The notes below the pieces were generated by a model that worked only from the letters and a program-made list of their open reading frames with translations, was not told the DNA's origin and made no database searches. 44,107 nucleotides of DNA from Planctomycetota bacterium (lineage in GTDB: Bacteria > Planctomycetota > Planctomycetia > Pirellulales > Pirellulaceae), in NCBI GenBank assembly GCA_026692905.1, contig JAPLNL010000049.1, positions 1 to 44,107 on the forward strand. Direction: 5' to 3'. Position 1 is the stretch's first letter. Every line of letters starts with the position of its first letter. Shown piece by piece: positions 1-9,874 of this stretch. The translations under genes were made by a program, and so were the position numbers.

Positions 1-137
1 AAAGTAAATTTCATTGAAAACCTTAGGGAGGGCGAGGCTCCTGCCGAGCCAACGGTCCAAAGGTTCGGCAGGAGCCTCACCCTCCCGAGCAATGAATTGC
101 TTAGGTAAACTTGTTGGAAACATGTTTACAGCGGTGG
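1..137. repeat. Palindromic repeat family F1, copy A (cut by window start)
   Basis: A 25-nt arm at 26-50 (core GAGGCTCCTGCCGAGCC) pairs with 62-86 (core GGTTCGGCAGGAGCCTC) around an 11-nt loop. The hairpin is followed by an AT-richer stretch and AAACATGTTTACAGCGG (118-134). Related copies are at 10476-10575 and 26000-26130. The first bases (1-25) align with the left flank of the 26000 copy, so the element continues outside the window. It lies downstream of the alpha-2-macroglobulin gene and could also stop transcription. I infer a REP-like dispersed element; no coding function is supported. Confidence 0.75.
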
Positions 138-138
138 G

Positions 139-215
139 GTGAAGTGCCAGCGGTAATTGTAAATGTCAGTTCACCCTCCCCGGCCTCTGGCCGACCCTCC
201 CGGAGGGAGGGTGAC
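139..215. repeat. Palindromic repeat family F2, copy 1
   Basis: A GGGTGAAGTG-type piece near 139-147 and a TTCACCCTCCCC ... GGAGGGAGGGTGAC segment at 170-215 match the elements at 13474-13626. The 170-215 part folds on itself (CACCCTCCC with GGGAGGGTG, and GGCC with GGCC inside). It sits just 3' of the alpha-2-macroglobulin stop, abutting repeat F1, so the gap past that gene is a mosaic of two repeat families. Confidence 0.65.
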
Positions 216-242
216 GACATGAGGCCCTCGCACAACACCGCA

Positions 243-3200
243 TTATTTCTTCGCGGATTCTACGTTGAGCACGATGCTCTGCGAGTGGCTGTTAAACTCT
301 GGGGCATACATGCATTGAATGTTAGCCATACCGGTTGGGTATTGCCCGGCATGCTGGACTCGCACCGTATACTCAAAAACATAGGTCCCTTTGGGCAAGT
401 AGTCGATGAAGAAGTGCGAGGCCGTGTCCCGAGTACTTTCATAATACGCTAGGCCATCTTGGAATCGGTAGCTGCTGAGCACATTCACGGGCTCCGTACC
501 GCTCCCACGGTGGTCCTTCATATGGACATACTCCATTTCGCGATCGGTGCGCAAGGTGATTCGGCATACGATTTCTTCTCCAATAGATACGGTACCCGCC
601 ACCGGTTCGAGCACTGGACCGCTTTTGGTCAACGTTCGCTTGAAGAGTGCCTTCTCCAATTTCAATGGCGTACCATCATGCGGCGTGATTTTGCTGATAT
701 CCTCAAGGTATTGCCAATGGACGCTCCCCCAACTGACCCCTTTATCGGTTTTGGTTAGCGTCAATTTGCCAAACTCCGGTTTGATCTCACCGCGAACTAA
801 CTTCTGTTCGTAGAAGCCCGTGCCGGCCTCGACATTCTCAGGCTTGATCGTCTGGTCGGCCAACTTCACTTGGACCAACGCGTCCGAGCCGAGCAAATTG
901 TCACCTCGCAACAGCAAAGCGTAGACGGCATCGGCGGTCGCCTTGGTCGTCTTCCAGTTTTGCGTTTGCTTTTGTTTGAGCAGCCAAACTTTGCAATCCT
1001 CGACAGCGACTTGGTCGTTGGCCACTTCATCGAAGGCTTCGACCATGAGAGCCTGCGTCTCGATCGGGGCACGATACCACCACCACGACAATTCGGTGTC
1101 CCGCCAGAACATCCCCATTTCTTCGTTCGAAACCGAGCGTTCGCGGAGGCTTTTCATGATCGCCTGCGGGGTTTCGAGATCGCCGAACCGTTGCAGTCCG
1201 ATTGCGATGTGTGCTTCGGATTGGCGGCTGCCTACTTGGAGCCAGTGGTTTTTCGATTGGCGTTTCCAGTATTCCAGCGCGACTTGATGTTCCGCGGCAA
1301 CGGGCATGTCTTTGAGAAAGAAACTGCGTCCATAGAGGTACATCGCCACGGGGGATGAAAGATGATTGTCCTCAGGATCGCGAGCATGGAGACGGATGTC
1401 GTCATAGCGTTCGTGCATCCAAGCGTCGAGTCGACCGAGTGCTTTCAAGGCAGGGGCCACATCGATAGGAACTCCCAATTGTCGCATTCGCCCAAAGCCG
1501 GTCACGATGTACAGCGATAGGTACTCGTTGTCGGGACCGCCTGGGAACCAAGGCCACATGCCATTGTCCCGTTGCATTTCCGTCAACTGGCGCATCGCTC
1601 GGTCGACTTCTGTCCTTAAGCGATTCTCGTCAAAGAGAATGCCAACGTTGCGTCGCGATTGGGATTCACGGTCTGCATCGCGCAACCAAGGTGTCTCTTC
1701 GATCATAACCGACTTGATGTCTTGGTTTTTGGACAATGGCGAAACGAGAGCGTCAGGTTGAGTGTTTCGCCAAGTGTCGAAGACGCGACGGATTTTAGGA
1801 TCGCTATTGGCGATATGCTGAGCTAAGTGGTTGGCGTAAAGTCGATTGAAGGTCTGCTCGCTACATTCATGTGGAAACTCCATCAAGTAGGGGAGTGCAA
1901 GAACCGCATACCAAGCCGGCTGCGAAACCATTTGAACAGTGAGCGACTGGCTCTTCAATGTATCCGACTTGCCGGATTCAAGAAGCTTCTTGAACTCAAA
2001 CTCTTTGGTGGTAATGCCTCGAATTGGGAGCGGCATCGACTCGGTAACGAGGATTCGTTTCGAAAGGACCGGCAACATGCCTTCCTCGCCATCGGACAGT
2101 TTGTCCGTTGCGCCAACTGTTTTGTAGATGATTGGATAAGCACCATCGGGTACGTTCAGTTTCCAGTGATAACTCTTGGACTCGCCTGCTGCAATCTCGA
2201 ACGTTTGCTCCTTGGCAGTATTGCCATAAGCTGCATCGACAGGCTGGTTGTCGCGAGCGTCGAACAGATTCAAAGCCACGCGGCCGGTTTGAACTTGAGC
2301 GGACTGGTTGCTGACTTTGATGCTGAATTCGAGCACATCTCCCTCACGCAAAAATCGCGGCGGGTTGGGTTGGATCATGAGGTCTTTGGCCGTGATGACT
2401 TTGTCTTCGATGTAGCCGCTTCGCAATTCCGTATCATGAGCAAAGCCGAGGAATCGCCAAGTGGTCAGCGCCTCGGGCATCGTGAATTCCAATTTAACAT
2501 TGCCGTCTACATCAGATAGCAAGTTGGGAAAGAAGAAGGCGGTCTCATTCAGATTTTTGCGAGCGGAGACTTGGCTAAGGTCTGCTCCGTTGCTTGGACG
2601 GGCAGCAGGTGGTTGTCCGGGGAAGCCACCGGAGCCCTCGACAGACGCGAAATCCATCGAGGATTCAGCGGCTGCGATCCTGGCCTTGGCCATGGGGGCA
2701 CCAAACACCATCTCATTCTCGGCCATCGATTCCATGCGTCGGCCTGGAACTCCACCCGACATTCCCATGGCTACCCTCGGCGCACCAAACCTGTAGTCCT
2801 GCATGGTCTGAACCTTGAACTCCGCCGGGAAATCTCGGTAACTCAAGTCGATGCCGATTCGATTCCAGGACCACTGGCCTCGGACGTGGTTGAGCCCCTG
2901 AGGATTGTTTTCAAAGGAGCTGCTCAAGCGGGAGTAGTCTTGGCGAAACATGCTAAATCGCTGCATCCAACGGTGCGGCAGATACGCGTCGAGCGAGGCG
3001 TCGTACATGGCTGCCACCATCTCGGCGGTCGCCTTCGAAGCGTTCGGACCACGGACGGTCAGCGTGTACGTTTCTTTGCGACCAGGTTCTAGTTTTGACA
3101 CAAAGCGATCCCATTTGAGCGTGAGCTCTTTATTGGACCATGGAACGTCAACATGTCGCGATTCTAGATACGCTCGGTTCTCTCGCACAAACGTGGTGCG

Positions 3201-6200
3201 GACGGTGAAGCCCCCTCGCATGCCTTCGTTGATATCTTGAGCGATGGCAAACTGCGTTGCGCCGGCTTTGGTCCAGAAACTCTGCAACAGCTTGCCGCGA
3301 TGTTCTACTTCGATGAACGCCCGGCCGGAGTCATAACCTGTCCCCCAGATAGCAGCCAGTTTCTCGCCAGGTTGCAATTCCCATTTCGGTGCCGCGAGCA
3401 AATTGGCTAACTTGAGCCCTAGGTTTTTCGCAGTTGGATCGACGACCCGAATATTCAATTCGGATTTGACGGGCTTACCGTATTTATCCTGGGACTCGAG
3501 AACGGCGCGATAGAGACCTCGCTCGAGTTTCATAGTGATGTTTTGCTTGCCATCCGCCGCGGTTGCAAAGTCGTTTGTGGATGCGACATCTGCGAGCGCC
3601 CACGAGCTTTGGTTCGCAAGGTCGGCGAGAATCATTGGAGTGGCTTGACGTCCTTGAACACGTCCCCGTCCACGAGGCGCAGTTGGGTTGCGTTGGCCGA
3701 GGATATCTGGCCTCAAGACCGAGGCTGGTTCCTTTAATCGATAGACCTTGAGTGTTCCTTTGGCTGACTGTCCAACTCCATCGAGTGTTGTGGTTGCGAT
3801 GGCGAATTTGATATCGCTATTGGCTGCTAGCCATTCGTTGGCCGTGACGTTGGCTTGAAGAGCCGTGTAGCCGACGGTCACCGAACTTGTTCCGGTACGC
3901 GTTTCGCCCGTTGTGTCGGTTACGTCTGCGGTAATCTGGTAATTGAAATTCGGCTCGTCTTTTTCTGGGACGCTAGCGTCTGGCTTGGCTGTGAAGTTCA
4001 CTTTGAAAGAACCGTCGGCTTCCGTTGTGGTCCAGCCGTGTGTGATTTCTTGAGCGTTGCCCATCATCGGTGGGATTCGCCAAGAATAGCAGGACATGAA
4101 CCACATTGGCCATCGAACTTGTCGTGTGATACGGTACCGCACTTTAGCACCGTTGATGGCGGAGCCGGTGTAGCTGGTCGCTTTGCCCAGGATAGTCACC
4201 TCGTCATTGAGCTTGGTCGCTTCTTTGGGGGCTTCGAGAGCGACAAGAAACTTCGGTCGCTTGTATTCTTCCACGCTGACGTTGGTCATGCCAGTGCGAC
4301 CGTCATCAACCACAATTTGCATGCTGCCCGTACCTCGATCTCGCGGAGCGGTGAAGCTGCCTGTGAACGAGCCAAACGCATTGGTTCGCAATTTCAGTTG
4401 CTCGATTTCCTTGCCGTTGATGTCTCGGAACTGGACCGTCACATCGCGATTAGGAGTCGTAACGTATTTGTCCGTTTTGGTGTCGGCGGTCAAGCGAACG
4501 CCTTTGAACTGAATAGTCTGACCCGGGCGATAAATGGATCGGTCTGTGAAGAGAACGAATTGAACAAAGTCTTGCGTCGGTTCTGATTGAAAGTAGGTCC
4601 GCTGTTCGTTTTGAACCGCTAGCGCCTGGCCGTTGGCGGATGCCAAAAGGAAGATGCCTTTGTCCTTGGTGGTCACGGAGAAGAGACCGTTCGCATCGGT
4701 TGTGACTGTAGTGGCTTCTTTGACACTATTGTTTTGATCTTGCCTCTCGAACGTTCGCACTTTGGCATTTGGCATCGGTTCGCCCGTTTTGGCATTGAGC
4801 ACAAAGCCTTCGAGTTTCCCATTACCCCAAGATTGCCGAAGAACGACGGCGAGGTTGCTAACCCAAACATCGCAGGCCGAGATCGTATTGTCGTTGTCCG
4901 AAAAGTCCGCATTAACACTAGCCAGAACAAAATAGTATCCCGGCTTGAGTTCTTTCGGTGCTGGAACGTCGTGGGTTGCGTCGCGATAGTCTTCGGTCGG
5001 CGGCAAGTCGGCAGACCAGGCCAGCGCGGGAACTTGGCGAACAAACTGGTCACGGTCTGCTTGATTGAGCGTGTTTGGACTCCACCGATCTTGAGTAAAG
5101 CGGGTTGCCCACTCGACTTTCACGGCGCGAAAGTAGACTTTGGTTATATTGCGATAGGAAACTCGCAAGGCTGGGGACGGATCATTCCAGACGCGTTCCG
5201 TTGTGACCGAGAGGTTCTTGGCTTCAATGTCTGCGATCAGGTTGGTGCAGAGTTTGCCACCGACACTATCGGAAAAGGCGTTCTTGCCTTGAATGGCTAT
5301 TTCGCGAGCTTCTACCAGTTCGTTTTCGCTTTGAAGGACAACAGCCCAGCGATGACGAGCAGTGGCTGAAAGTTCGTGTTTCGCGTTGGAGTCCGCAAAT
5401 GCCTTGAGGGCTGCTTTATAGCGACTTCCTTTTTCCTCACCGACCGCATTGGCATGAGCGAATTGCAGACGGCCCAAGTCTGCATCGAGGAAAGCGCTTC
5501 GGTCCTTGTCGTCTAAATGGATAGTCAGCAATCGCTGGTAGAGCTGAATGGCTTTGAGTTTTGGCGAGTTTACATCGGTGCTGTTCGGCTTCCATGCAAT
5601 GAAGTCTGCGGTTGAACCTAGCGAGGGGCTTCCTGCATCTATTTCGAAAGCGTCTTCGGCTTTGACACCCGCTTGTTCGCCTGCCGAGTAAAAGTTGATG
5701 ACGGAAAATGCGATGAAGTCATAAAGAGTTGGGCGGTAGCTATCAGGCACGGTCCCTTTTTGGAACAAGATATCATACGTTGCGATCGGAATAGCTCGCA
5801 GTTGAGCTTCGTCGGCCAGTGCCTTGGTGTAGTGCGAGTCAATTTCTTTGAAAAGTCTGGGTAGGTCCCAGGTTGTGAAATTGTCGCTTGGTGGGGCCGT
5901 TGTTGCAGTGCGTTGGCCAAATCGCCATCGGTTTTGCTCGAAATAGCTCCAATAGAATTGGGCTTGGATAGCGTGCATGATCGGAAGCATTTCCGGGGTG
6001 GCTTTAGCGATTTCCGCTTGCATCCGCGCGATGTGTTCTTCGGGTTTTGCACCTTCGATTTGGCCTTCGAGGAGTACCCGTTTGGCGATGGCTTTGATCG
6101 CTTCCGGATAAGCTTTCTCGGCCAAAGCCGCTTCGACTATCGGGCCGAGTGCTTCGATGGCGGATTTAGGGAGTCCTTTTTGGACTGCGTCGTCAACTTT

Positions 6201-6347
6201 TTTCCACATGACGTCACGTTGAAGCTTTGGTTGTTGGGAGAGAAGTGAGCCAGACAAGCCCAGAATGACCAGCAGCAAGATTGCGATACCAGTGCGAATT
6301 GCGCTTGCTTTTGCAACAAATACGGTGTGAATTGGTTTACGAAACAT
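243..6347 (-). CDS. Alpha-2-macroglobulin family protein, thioester type
   Basis: A 2034-residue exported protein with an N-terminal hydrophobic signal or anchor (about residues 15-38). A helical region without a recognised domain (about 40-370) precedes macroglobulin domains, including a carboxypeptidase-regulatory-like stretch (about 505-590) and the MG2-type motif YRPGQTIQFKG near residue 600. A Gly/Met/Ala-rich stretch at about 1180-1260 is the likely bait region, followed by the conserved LTTWRF segment near 1290. The thioester motif CSEQ is intact at residues 1495-1498, followed by the helical thioester domain and C-terminal MG domains. Family members trap proteases in the periplasm by covalent capture after bait cleavage. 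In enterobacteria the homologue is linked to PBP1c; here the divergent neighbour at 6647 is also a penicillin-binding-fold protein. The length exceeds the usual 1500-1800 residues, mostly because of the N-terminal region. No Shine-Dalgarno is obvious. Confidence 0.93.
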   Translation of the reverse strand: MFRKPIHTVFVAKASAIRTGIAILLLVILGLSGSLLSQQPKLQRDVMWKKVDDAVQKGLPKSAIEALGPIVEAALAEKAYPEAIKAIAKRVLLEGQIEGAKPEEHIARMQAEIAKATPEMLPIMHAIQAQFYWSYFEQNRWRFGQRTATTAPPSDNFTTWDLPRLFKEIDSHYTKALADEAQLRAIPIATYDILFQKGTVPDSYRPTLYDFIAFSVINFYSAGEQAGVKAEDAFEIDAGSPSLGSTADFIAWKPNSTDVNSPKLKAIQLYQRLLTIHLDDKDRSAFLDADLGRLQFAHANAVGEEKGSRYKAALKAFADSNAKHELSATARHRWAVVLQSENELVEAREIAIQGKNAFSDSVGGKLCTNLIADIEAKNLSVTTERVWNDPSPALRVSYRNITKVYFRAVKVEWATRFTQDRWSPNTLNQADRDQFVRQVPALAWSADLPPTEDYRDATHDVPAPKELKPGYYFVLASVNADFSDNDNTISACDVWVSNLAVVLRQSWGNGKLEGFVLNAKTGEPMPNAKVRTFERQDQNNSVKEATTVTTDANGLFSVTTKDKGIFLLASANGQALAVQNEQRTYFQSEPTQDFVQFVLFTDRSIYRPGQTIQFKGVRLTADTKTDKYVTTPNRDVTVQFRDINGKEIEQLKLRTNAFGSFTGSFTAPRDRGTGSMQIVVDDGRTGMTNVSVEEYKRPKFLVALEAPKEATKLNDEVTILGKATSYTGSAINGAKVRYRITRQVRWPMWFMSCYSWRIPPMMGNAQEITHGWTTTEADGSFKVNFTAKPDASVPEKDEPNFNYQITADVTDTTGETRTGTSSVTVGYTALQANVTANEWLAANSDIKFAIATTTLDGVGQSAKGTLKVYRLKEPASVLRPDILGQRNPTAPRGRGRVQGRQATPMILADLANQSSWALADVASTNDFATAADGKQNITMKLERGLYRAVLESQDKYGKPVKSELNIRVVDPTAKNLGLKLANLLAAPKWELQPGEKLAAIWGTGYDSGRAFIEVEHRGKLLQSFWTKAGATQFAIAQDINEGMRGGFTVRTTFVRENRAYLESRHVDVPWSNKELTLKWDRFVSKLEPGRKETYTLTVRGPNASKATAEMVAAMYDASLDAYLPHRWMQRFSMFRQDYSRLSSSFENNPQGLNHVRGQWSWNRIGIDLSYRDFPAEFKVQTMQDYRFGAPRVAMGMSGGVPGRRMESMAENEMVFGAPMAKARIAAAESSMDFASVEGSGGFPGQPPAARPSNGADLSQVSARKNLNETAFFFPNLLSDVDGNVKLEFTMPEALTTWRFLGFAHDTELRSGYIEDKVITAKDLMIQPNPPRFLREGDVLEFSIKVSNQSAQVQTGRVALNLFDARDNQPVDAAYGNTAKEQTFEIAAGESKSYHWKLNVPDGAYPIIYKTVGATDKLSDGEEGMLPVLSKRILVTESMPLPIRGITTKEFEFKKLLESGKSDTLKSQSLTVQMVSQPAWYAVLALPYLMEFPHECSEQTFNRLYANHLAQHIANSDPKIRRVFDTWRNTQPDALVSPLSKNQDIKSVMIEETPWLRDADRESQSRRNVGILFDENRLRTEVDRAMRQLTEMQRDNGMWPWFPGGPDNEYLSLYIVTGFGRMRQLGVPIDVAPALKALGRLDAWMHERYDDIRLHARDPEDNHLSSPVAMYLYGRSFFLKDMPVAAEHQVALEYWKRQSKNHWLQVGSRQSEAHIAIGLQRFGDLETPQAIMKSLRERSVSNEEMGMFWRDTELSWWWYRAPIETQALMVEAFDEVANDQVAVEDCKVWLLKQKQTQNWKTTKATADAVYALLLRGDNLLGSDALVQVKLADQTIKPENVEAGTGFYEQKLVRGEIKPEFGKLTLTKTDKGVSWGSVHWQYLEDISKITPHDGTPLKLEKALFKRTLTKSGPVLEPVAGTVSIGEEIVCRITLRTDREMEYVHMKDHRGSGTEPVNVLSSYRFQDGLAYYESTRDTASHFFIDYLPKGTYVFEYTVRVQHAGQYPTGMANIQCMYAPEFNSHSQSIVLNVESAKK

Positions 6348-6646
6348 ATTCTGTTATCCCAAGGAGCCTTTCAAGGCAACGAAATGTGAGGTCGAAACGA
6401 ATTCGGTGGTGCGTCATCCTAGCGGATCATGAGTTATACCGAAACGGAGTGCCTGCTGTGTAGACGGAAGTGAGTGATCGCCAGTTCCCCAAAGTTTCAA
6501 TCAAATGTTTTCCGTGATGACTCGTAGCTGGATTCGTTAGAATTCAGCCGGTTCTAAATTCTTGCGAATTCAGCTACGCTAGATTTCATTCCGCGGCTCG
6601 CCTTATACTCTCGTACCGCGTATCAACTTTAAAATTCCTCCACAAC
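6348..6646. promoter_or_regulatory. Divergent intergenic region with a REPIN-like element
   Basis: This 299-bp region separates the divergent alpha-2-macroglobulin and serine hydrolase genes and must hold both promoters. A TATACT at 6604-6609 lies about 37 bp before the hydrolase start, but I see no good -35 partner, so no promoter is called. The inverted repeat described at 6523-6578 lies between the genes on the hydrolase side. Confidence 0.4.
6523..6578. repeat. REPIN-like inverted repeat, GTAGCTGRATTCG family
   Basis: The left arm starts CGTAGCTGGATTCG (6523) and the right arm ends GAATTCAGCTACG (6578). The arms are inverted copies of about 20 nt with a few mismatches, and the left arm folds on itself (GCTGGATTC / GAATTCAGC). 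It is the only copy in the window. It sits about 70 bp upstream of the serine hydrolase start, so unlike most repeats here it is in a 5' region. Confidence 0.6.
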
Positions 6647-8149
6647 TTGCATTGGGTTCAACTCTTGAAGTACTTTTCTTTTTTGTTTGCGCTATCGTGT
6701 TCGATAGCAATCGCTGCCGACCCCGCGAAATCCTTGCCGCGAAGTAGTCCAGAGGCACAAGGAGTGGCGTCCAAGTCGGTCCTAGACTTTATTCAAACTG
6801 CGGACAAAAACATCGACTCGCTGCACAGTTTCATGCTCGTTCGACATGGCAATGTCGTTACCGAAGGTTGGTGGGGCCCCTACAACGCGGCAACCAAGCA
6901 TGAGCTGTATTCGTTGAGCAAGAGTTTTACTTCAACAGCCGTAGGGCTCGCGATTGCCGATGGAAAGTTTCAGCTCGACGATCCCGTAGTCAAGTTCTTC
7001 CCTGACGATGTGCCTGCGGATGCGAGCCCACAGCTCAAAGCCATGCAAGTTCGTGATTTGCTCACCATGTCGACGGGCCATGAGTCCGAACCCAAAGTCG
7101 GACTAAAGGAAGCTTGGACAAAAACATTCTTGTCGCATCCCGTATCCAAGGAACCTGGCAAGCACTTTCTCTACAATACTCCGTCTACCTACATGCAGTC
7201 TGCTATTGTGCAAAAGCAAACAGGCATGACAACCTACGACTATTTGAAGCCGAGACTTTTCGAACCCCTTGGGATCGAGGGGGCGACTTGGGGAATGAGC
7301 CCGCAGGGCGTATCGCTCGGAGGCTATGGCTTGAGCGTTCGAACGGAAGACATTGCCAAGTTCGGACAGTTGCTTTTGCAAAAGGGAGCGTGGAACGGCC
7401 AGCAATTGGTCCCCGAAGAATGGGTCAAGGCTGCTACTTCCAATCAAGTCTCCACAGGTCGCGATACGAAAGGTGATTGGGGGCAAGGTTACGGTTACCA
7501 GTTTTGGCAGTGTCAGGGAGGCAATTATCGTGGCGACGGTGCCTTTGGCCAGTATTGCATCGTTCTCCCTAAGCACGATGCAGTGATTGCAATCACAAGC
7601 GGCGTCAAGGATATGCAATCGGTACTAACTTTGGTTTGGGAAAAGATTGTCCCTGCGTTTCATGCGGAAGCTTTGGCTGCAGATGTGGTTTCCGAAAGAC
7701 AACTCAAGGACCGATTGACGTCCCTCACGCTGGCAACACCAACAGGAACGGACGGGACCAACCAATGGAGCTCCATCGACAAAAAGCAGTTTGGCTTTGA
7801 AAAGAATCCTCAGGAGTTAGAAGGCGTTTCCTTGGAACGCAGCGGTCCCGGAGCAACGACGTTGGTGCTCAAGTACAACGGCGAAGAACAGCGATTGCCA
7901 TGTGGGTTCAAAGAGTGGAAACCGGCCAAGCTGAAGCTGGGCTCGATGCCAGAGCAACCCGTTTTTGTCTGCGGCGCTTGGAAATCCGGCTCAGAATTTC
8001 ATGCCAAATTATGTCTCGTTGAAACGCCCTTTGTGATTTCGTTGAAGCTAGCATTCCAGGGGGACGAGTTGGTTTACGACTCGGAATCCCATGTTGGCTT
8101 TGCTCAGACCAAGCAGCACTTGGTCGGGCGGGCATCAACGTCGAAATAG
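6647..8149 (+). CDS. Secreted serine hydrolase, beta-lactamase class C/PBP fold
   Basis: A 500-residue protein starting at TTG (6647), the only start that gives the complete signal peptide (hydrophobic core LLKYFSFLFALSCSIAIAA, cleavage near residue 24). The catalytic SxxK motif is S89-L-S-K92 within ELYSLSKSF; a YNT segment in FLYNTPSTY takes the place of the second (Y-x-N/S) motif. The C-terminal 130 residues after the hydrolase domain look like a separate small beta domain. The family includes D-Ala-D-Ala peptidases, esterases and 6-aminohexanoate hydrolases, so the substrate cannot be assigned. It probably acts in the periplasm. It is divergent from the alpha-2-macroglobulin gene. A beta-lactamase role is possible but not specifically supported. 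Confidence 0.88.
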   Translation: MHWVQLLKYFSFLFALSCSIAIAADPAKSLPRSSPEAQGVASKSVLDFIQTADKNIDSLHSFMLVRHGNVVTEGWWGPYNAATKHELYSLSKSFTSTAVGLAIADGKFQLDDPVVKFFPDDVPADASPQLKAMQVRDLLTMSTGHESEPKVGLKEAWTKTFLSHPVSKEPGKHFLYNTPSTYMQSAIVQKQTGMTTYDYLKPRLFEPLGIEGATWGMSPQGVSLGGYGLSVRTEDIAKFGQLLLQKGAWNGQQLVPEEWVKAATSNQVSTGRDTKGDWGQGYGYQFWQCQGGNYRGDGAFGQYCIVLPKHDAVIAITSGVKDMQSVLTLVWEKIVPAFHAEALAADVVSERQLKDRLTSLTLATPTGTDGTNQWSSIDKKQFGFEKNPQELEGVSLERSGPGATTLVLKYNGEEQRLPCGFKEWKPAKLKLGSMPEQPVFVCGAWKSGSEFHAKLCLVETPFVISLKLAFQGDELVYDSESHVGFAQTKQHLVGRASTSK

Positions 8150-8208
8150 GTTCCGAATTTGGTTTGAGTTATACGAACCTTTAGTGAGTTGGCTTGTCCC
8201 TGCTCACC

Positions 8209-9735
8209 ATGAACGAAATTGTCGAACCCAACAACGCAACTGCTGAAAACCAAATCGGGGAGCTCGATCCGTCGGGCTTCATTCGCATCACAGGTGAAGC
8301 GACTGGGCAAATCGAGATTGGCAAAAGCCGATCGCCGATCGCTGTCGTCGGAACGCCCGCGATCCGTGAATCTTTTGGAACCAGCTGTCTTGTGCAAGCC
8401 ATTGCGGCTGCGAGCGCGCCGGGCGTAAGTCGGTTTTTCCTGAACCCCGACGCTCATTGGGGATATGGAGTCCCGATCGGGAGTGTGCTCGTTTCGCCAA
8501 CACACATTTACCCCAGTCCAGTCGGTGTCGACATCAAATGTTCGATGAGCTTGTTGCAAACCGACGTCCCTGAGGAAGCGGTCGCAGATCCGACGGTTCG
8601 TCGACACCTGATTCGCGAGATCGAGGCGAGACTGGCCACCAAGCGTCGTGCAGCCCGCGGTCTACCCATCAACAAAGAATCCGGATTTGAGGCCGCCGTG
8701 CATGGCGGATCCAAGAAAGTTCTCAAGCACTTCGGAATTCCGGCGAACTGGCTTGAACGCTGCGAAGACACTCAACACACCTCCAATGACGGTGACCACG
8801 ACCGCTTGGCCCATCGGTTGCATAAGCTCATTCGGCAAAATGTGATCAAGGATTTTGAAGACAAGAGCAAGCAACTCGGTTCGTACGGCGGCGGGAATCA
8901 TTTTGGTGAATGCGAAGTCGTTCGAGTCGCAGCCACCGACGAGGCTAAGACAGTTGCTAATGCATTCGGATTGCGCGATGGTCATGTTGCGTTCTTATCG
9001 CATTGCGGTTCGCGTGGGCTGGGTCATGCGTTAGCGACCAACCAATTCTTGTCCCTCAAGACCAAGTTCCGCAAACGAGGCTTAGATTATCCGAACGGCG
9101 ACGCACAACTGGTATACACTGAGTTTGGCACACCCGAAGCGGACGAGTATCTGATGGACATGGCGCTGGGTGCCAATTTCGCAACGGTGAATCACCTCAT
9201 TCTCAATTCCATCGTACTGGAAGCGTTCAACAAAGTCTTGCCAGGAACTCGAGGCGAGCTGATCTATTACATCAGCCATAATATCGTAAGGCGTGAACGG
9301 TTGGATGGTGAACTGAATTGGGTCCACCGCAAGGGAGCAACGCGAGCCTTTCCTGCCCATCACGAAGAGTTAAAGAGCACTCCCTATTTTGAAACGGGCC
9401 ATCCCATTTTGCTCCCAGGAAATCCGAGGGATGGTTCTTCGGTGATGGTTGCAAAGCCCGGCGCAAATTTGACGGCGTTCAGTGTGAACCACGGTTCAGG
9501 CCGTCGAATGAGTCGAACACAAGCCAAGGCGACATTGGACGGTCGCAAAGTAAAGAACTCCCTTGAGGAAGCGGATGTGATCAGCAACAACCGAAATTAT
9601 CCGATCGATGAAGCGCCGGATGCTTATAAGGACTTCGCCGAAGTACTCAAAAGCGTCGAGCAAGCGGGCTTGGCAACAGAAGTTGCAAAGCTGCAAGCTC
9701 GCTTTGTGATCAAAGAATCGGGCGGAGAAGGGTAA
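8209..9735 (+). CDS. rtcB: RtcB family RNA-splicing ligase
   Basis: RtcB joins RNA 2',3'-cyclic phosphate or 3'-phosphate ends to 5'-OH ends using GTP and Mn2+. The conserved sites are visible: GVDIKCSM with the metal-binding Cys (residue 111 from the ATG), GGGNHFGE, LSHCGSRGLGH, YISHNIV, and NHGSGRRMSRTQAK carrying the His that is guanylylated in this family (residue 428). I chose the ATG at 8209; an in-frame TTG at 8194 would add five residues. About 508 residues is longer than E. coli RtcB (408). No rtcA, archease or RtcR regulator is next to it, so it appears monocistronic. No clear ribosome binding site is seen. Confidence 0.95.
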   Translation: MNEIVEPNNATAENQIGELDPSGFIRITGEATGQIEIGKSRSPIAVVGTPAIRESFGTSCLVQAIAAASAPGVSRFFLNPDAHWGYGVPIGSVLVSPTHIYPSPVGVDIKCSMSLLQTDVPEEAVADPTVRRHLIREIEARLATKRRAARGLPINKESGFEAAVHGGSKKVLKHFGIPANWLERCEDTQHTSNDGDHDRLAHRLHKLIRQNVIKDFEDKSKQLGSYGGGNHFGECEVVRVAATDEAKTVANAFGLRDGHVAFLSHCGSRGLGHALATNQFLSLKTKFRKRGLDYPNGDAQLVYTEFGTPEADEYLMDMALGANFATVNHLILNSIVLEAFNKVLPGTRGELIYYISHNIVRRERLDGELNWVHRKGATRAFPAHHEELKSTPYFETGHPILLPGNPRDGSSVMVAKPGANLTAFSVNHGSGRRMSRTQAKATLDGRKVKNSLEEADVISNNRNYPIDEAPDAYKDFAEVLKSVEQAGLATEVAKLQARFVIKESGGEG

Positions 9736-9874
9736 GGGGGAAAGTTGGAATTGGGCTAAGCGAAACGGCAACGCTGTGAAGCATTTCAGGACGGCTGGGG
9801 CTTGCCCCTCCGCCCGCAGCTTTGGAGTTCTAGATTCACACCGCCCCACCGCGCGCTTCCGGATTCGGCGCACA

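Noticed and set aside
870-1358. Open frames on the plus strand inside the alpha-2-macroglobulin gene
   Set aside because: They are shadows of the opposite-strand gene, whose domains and motifs are clear throughout.
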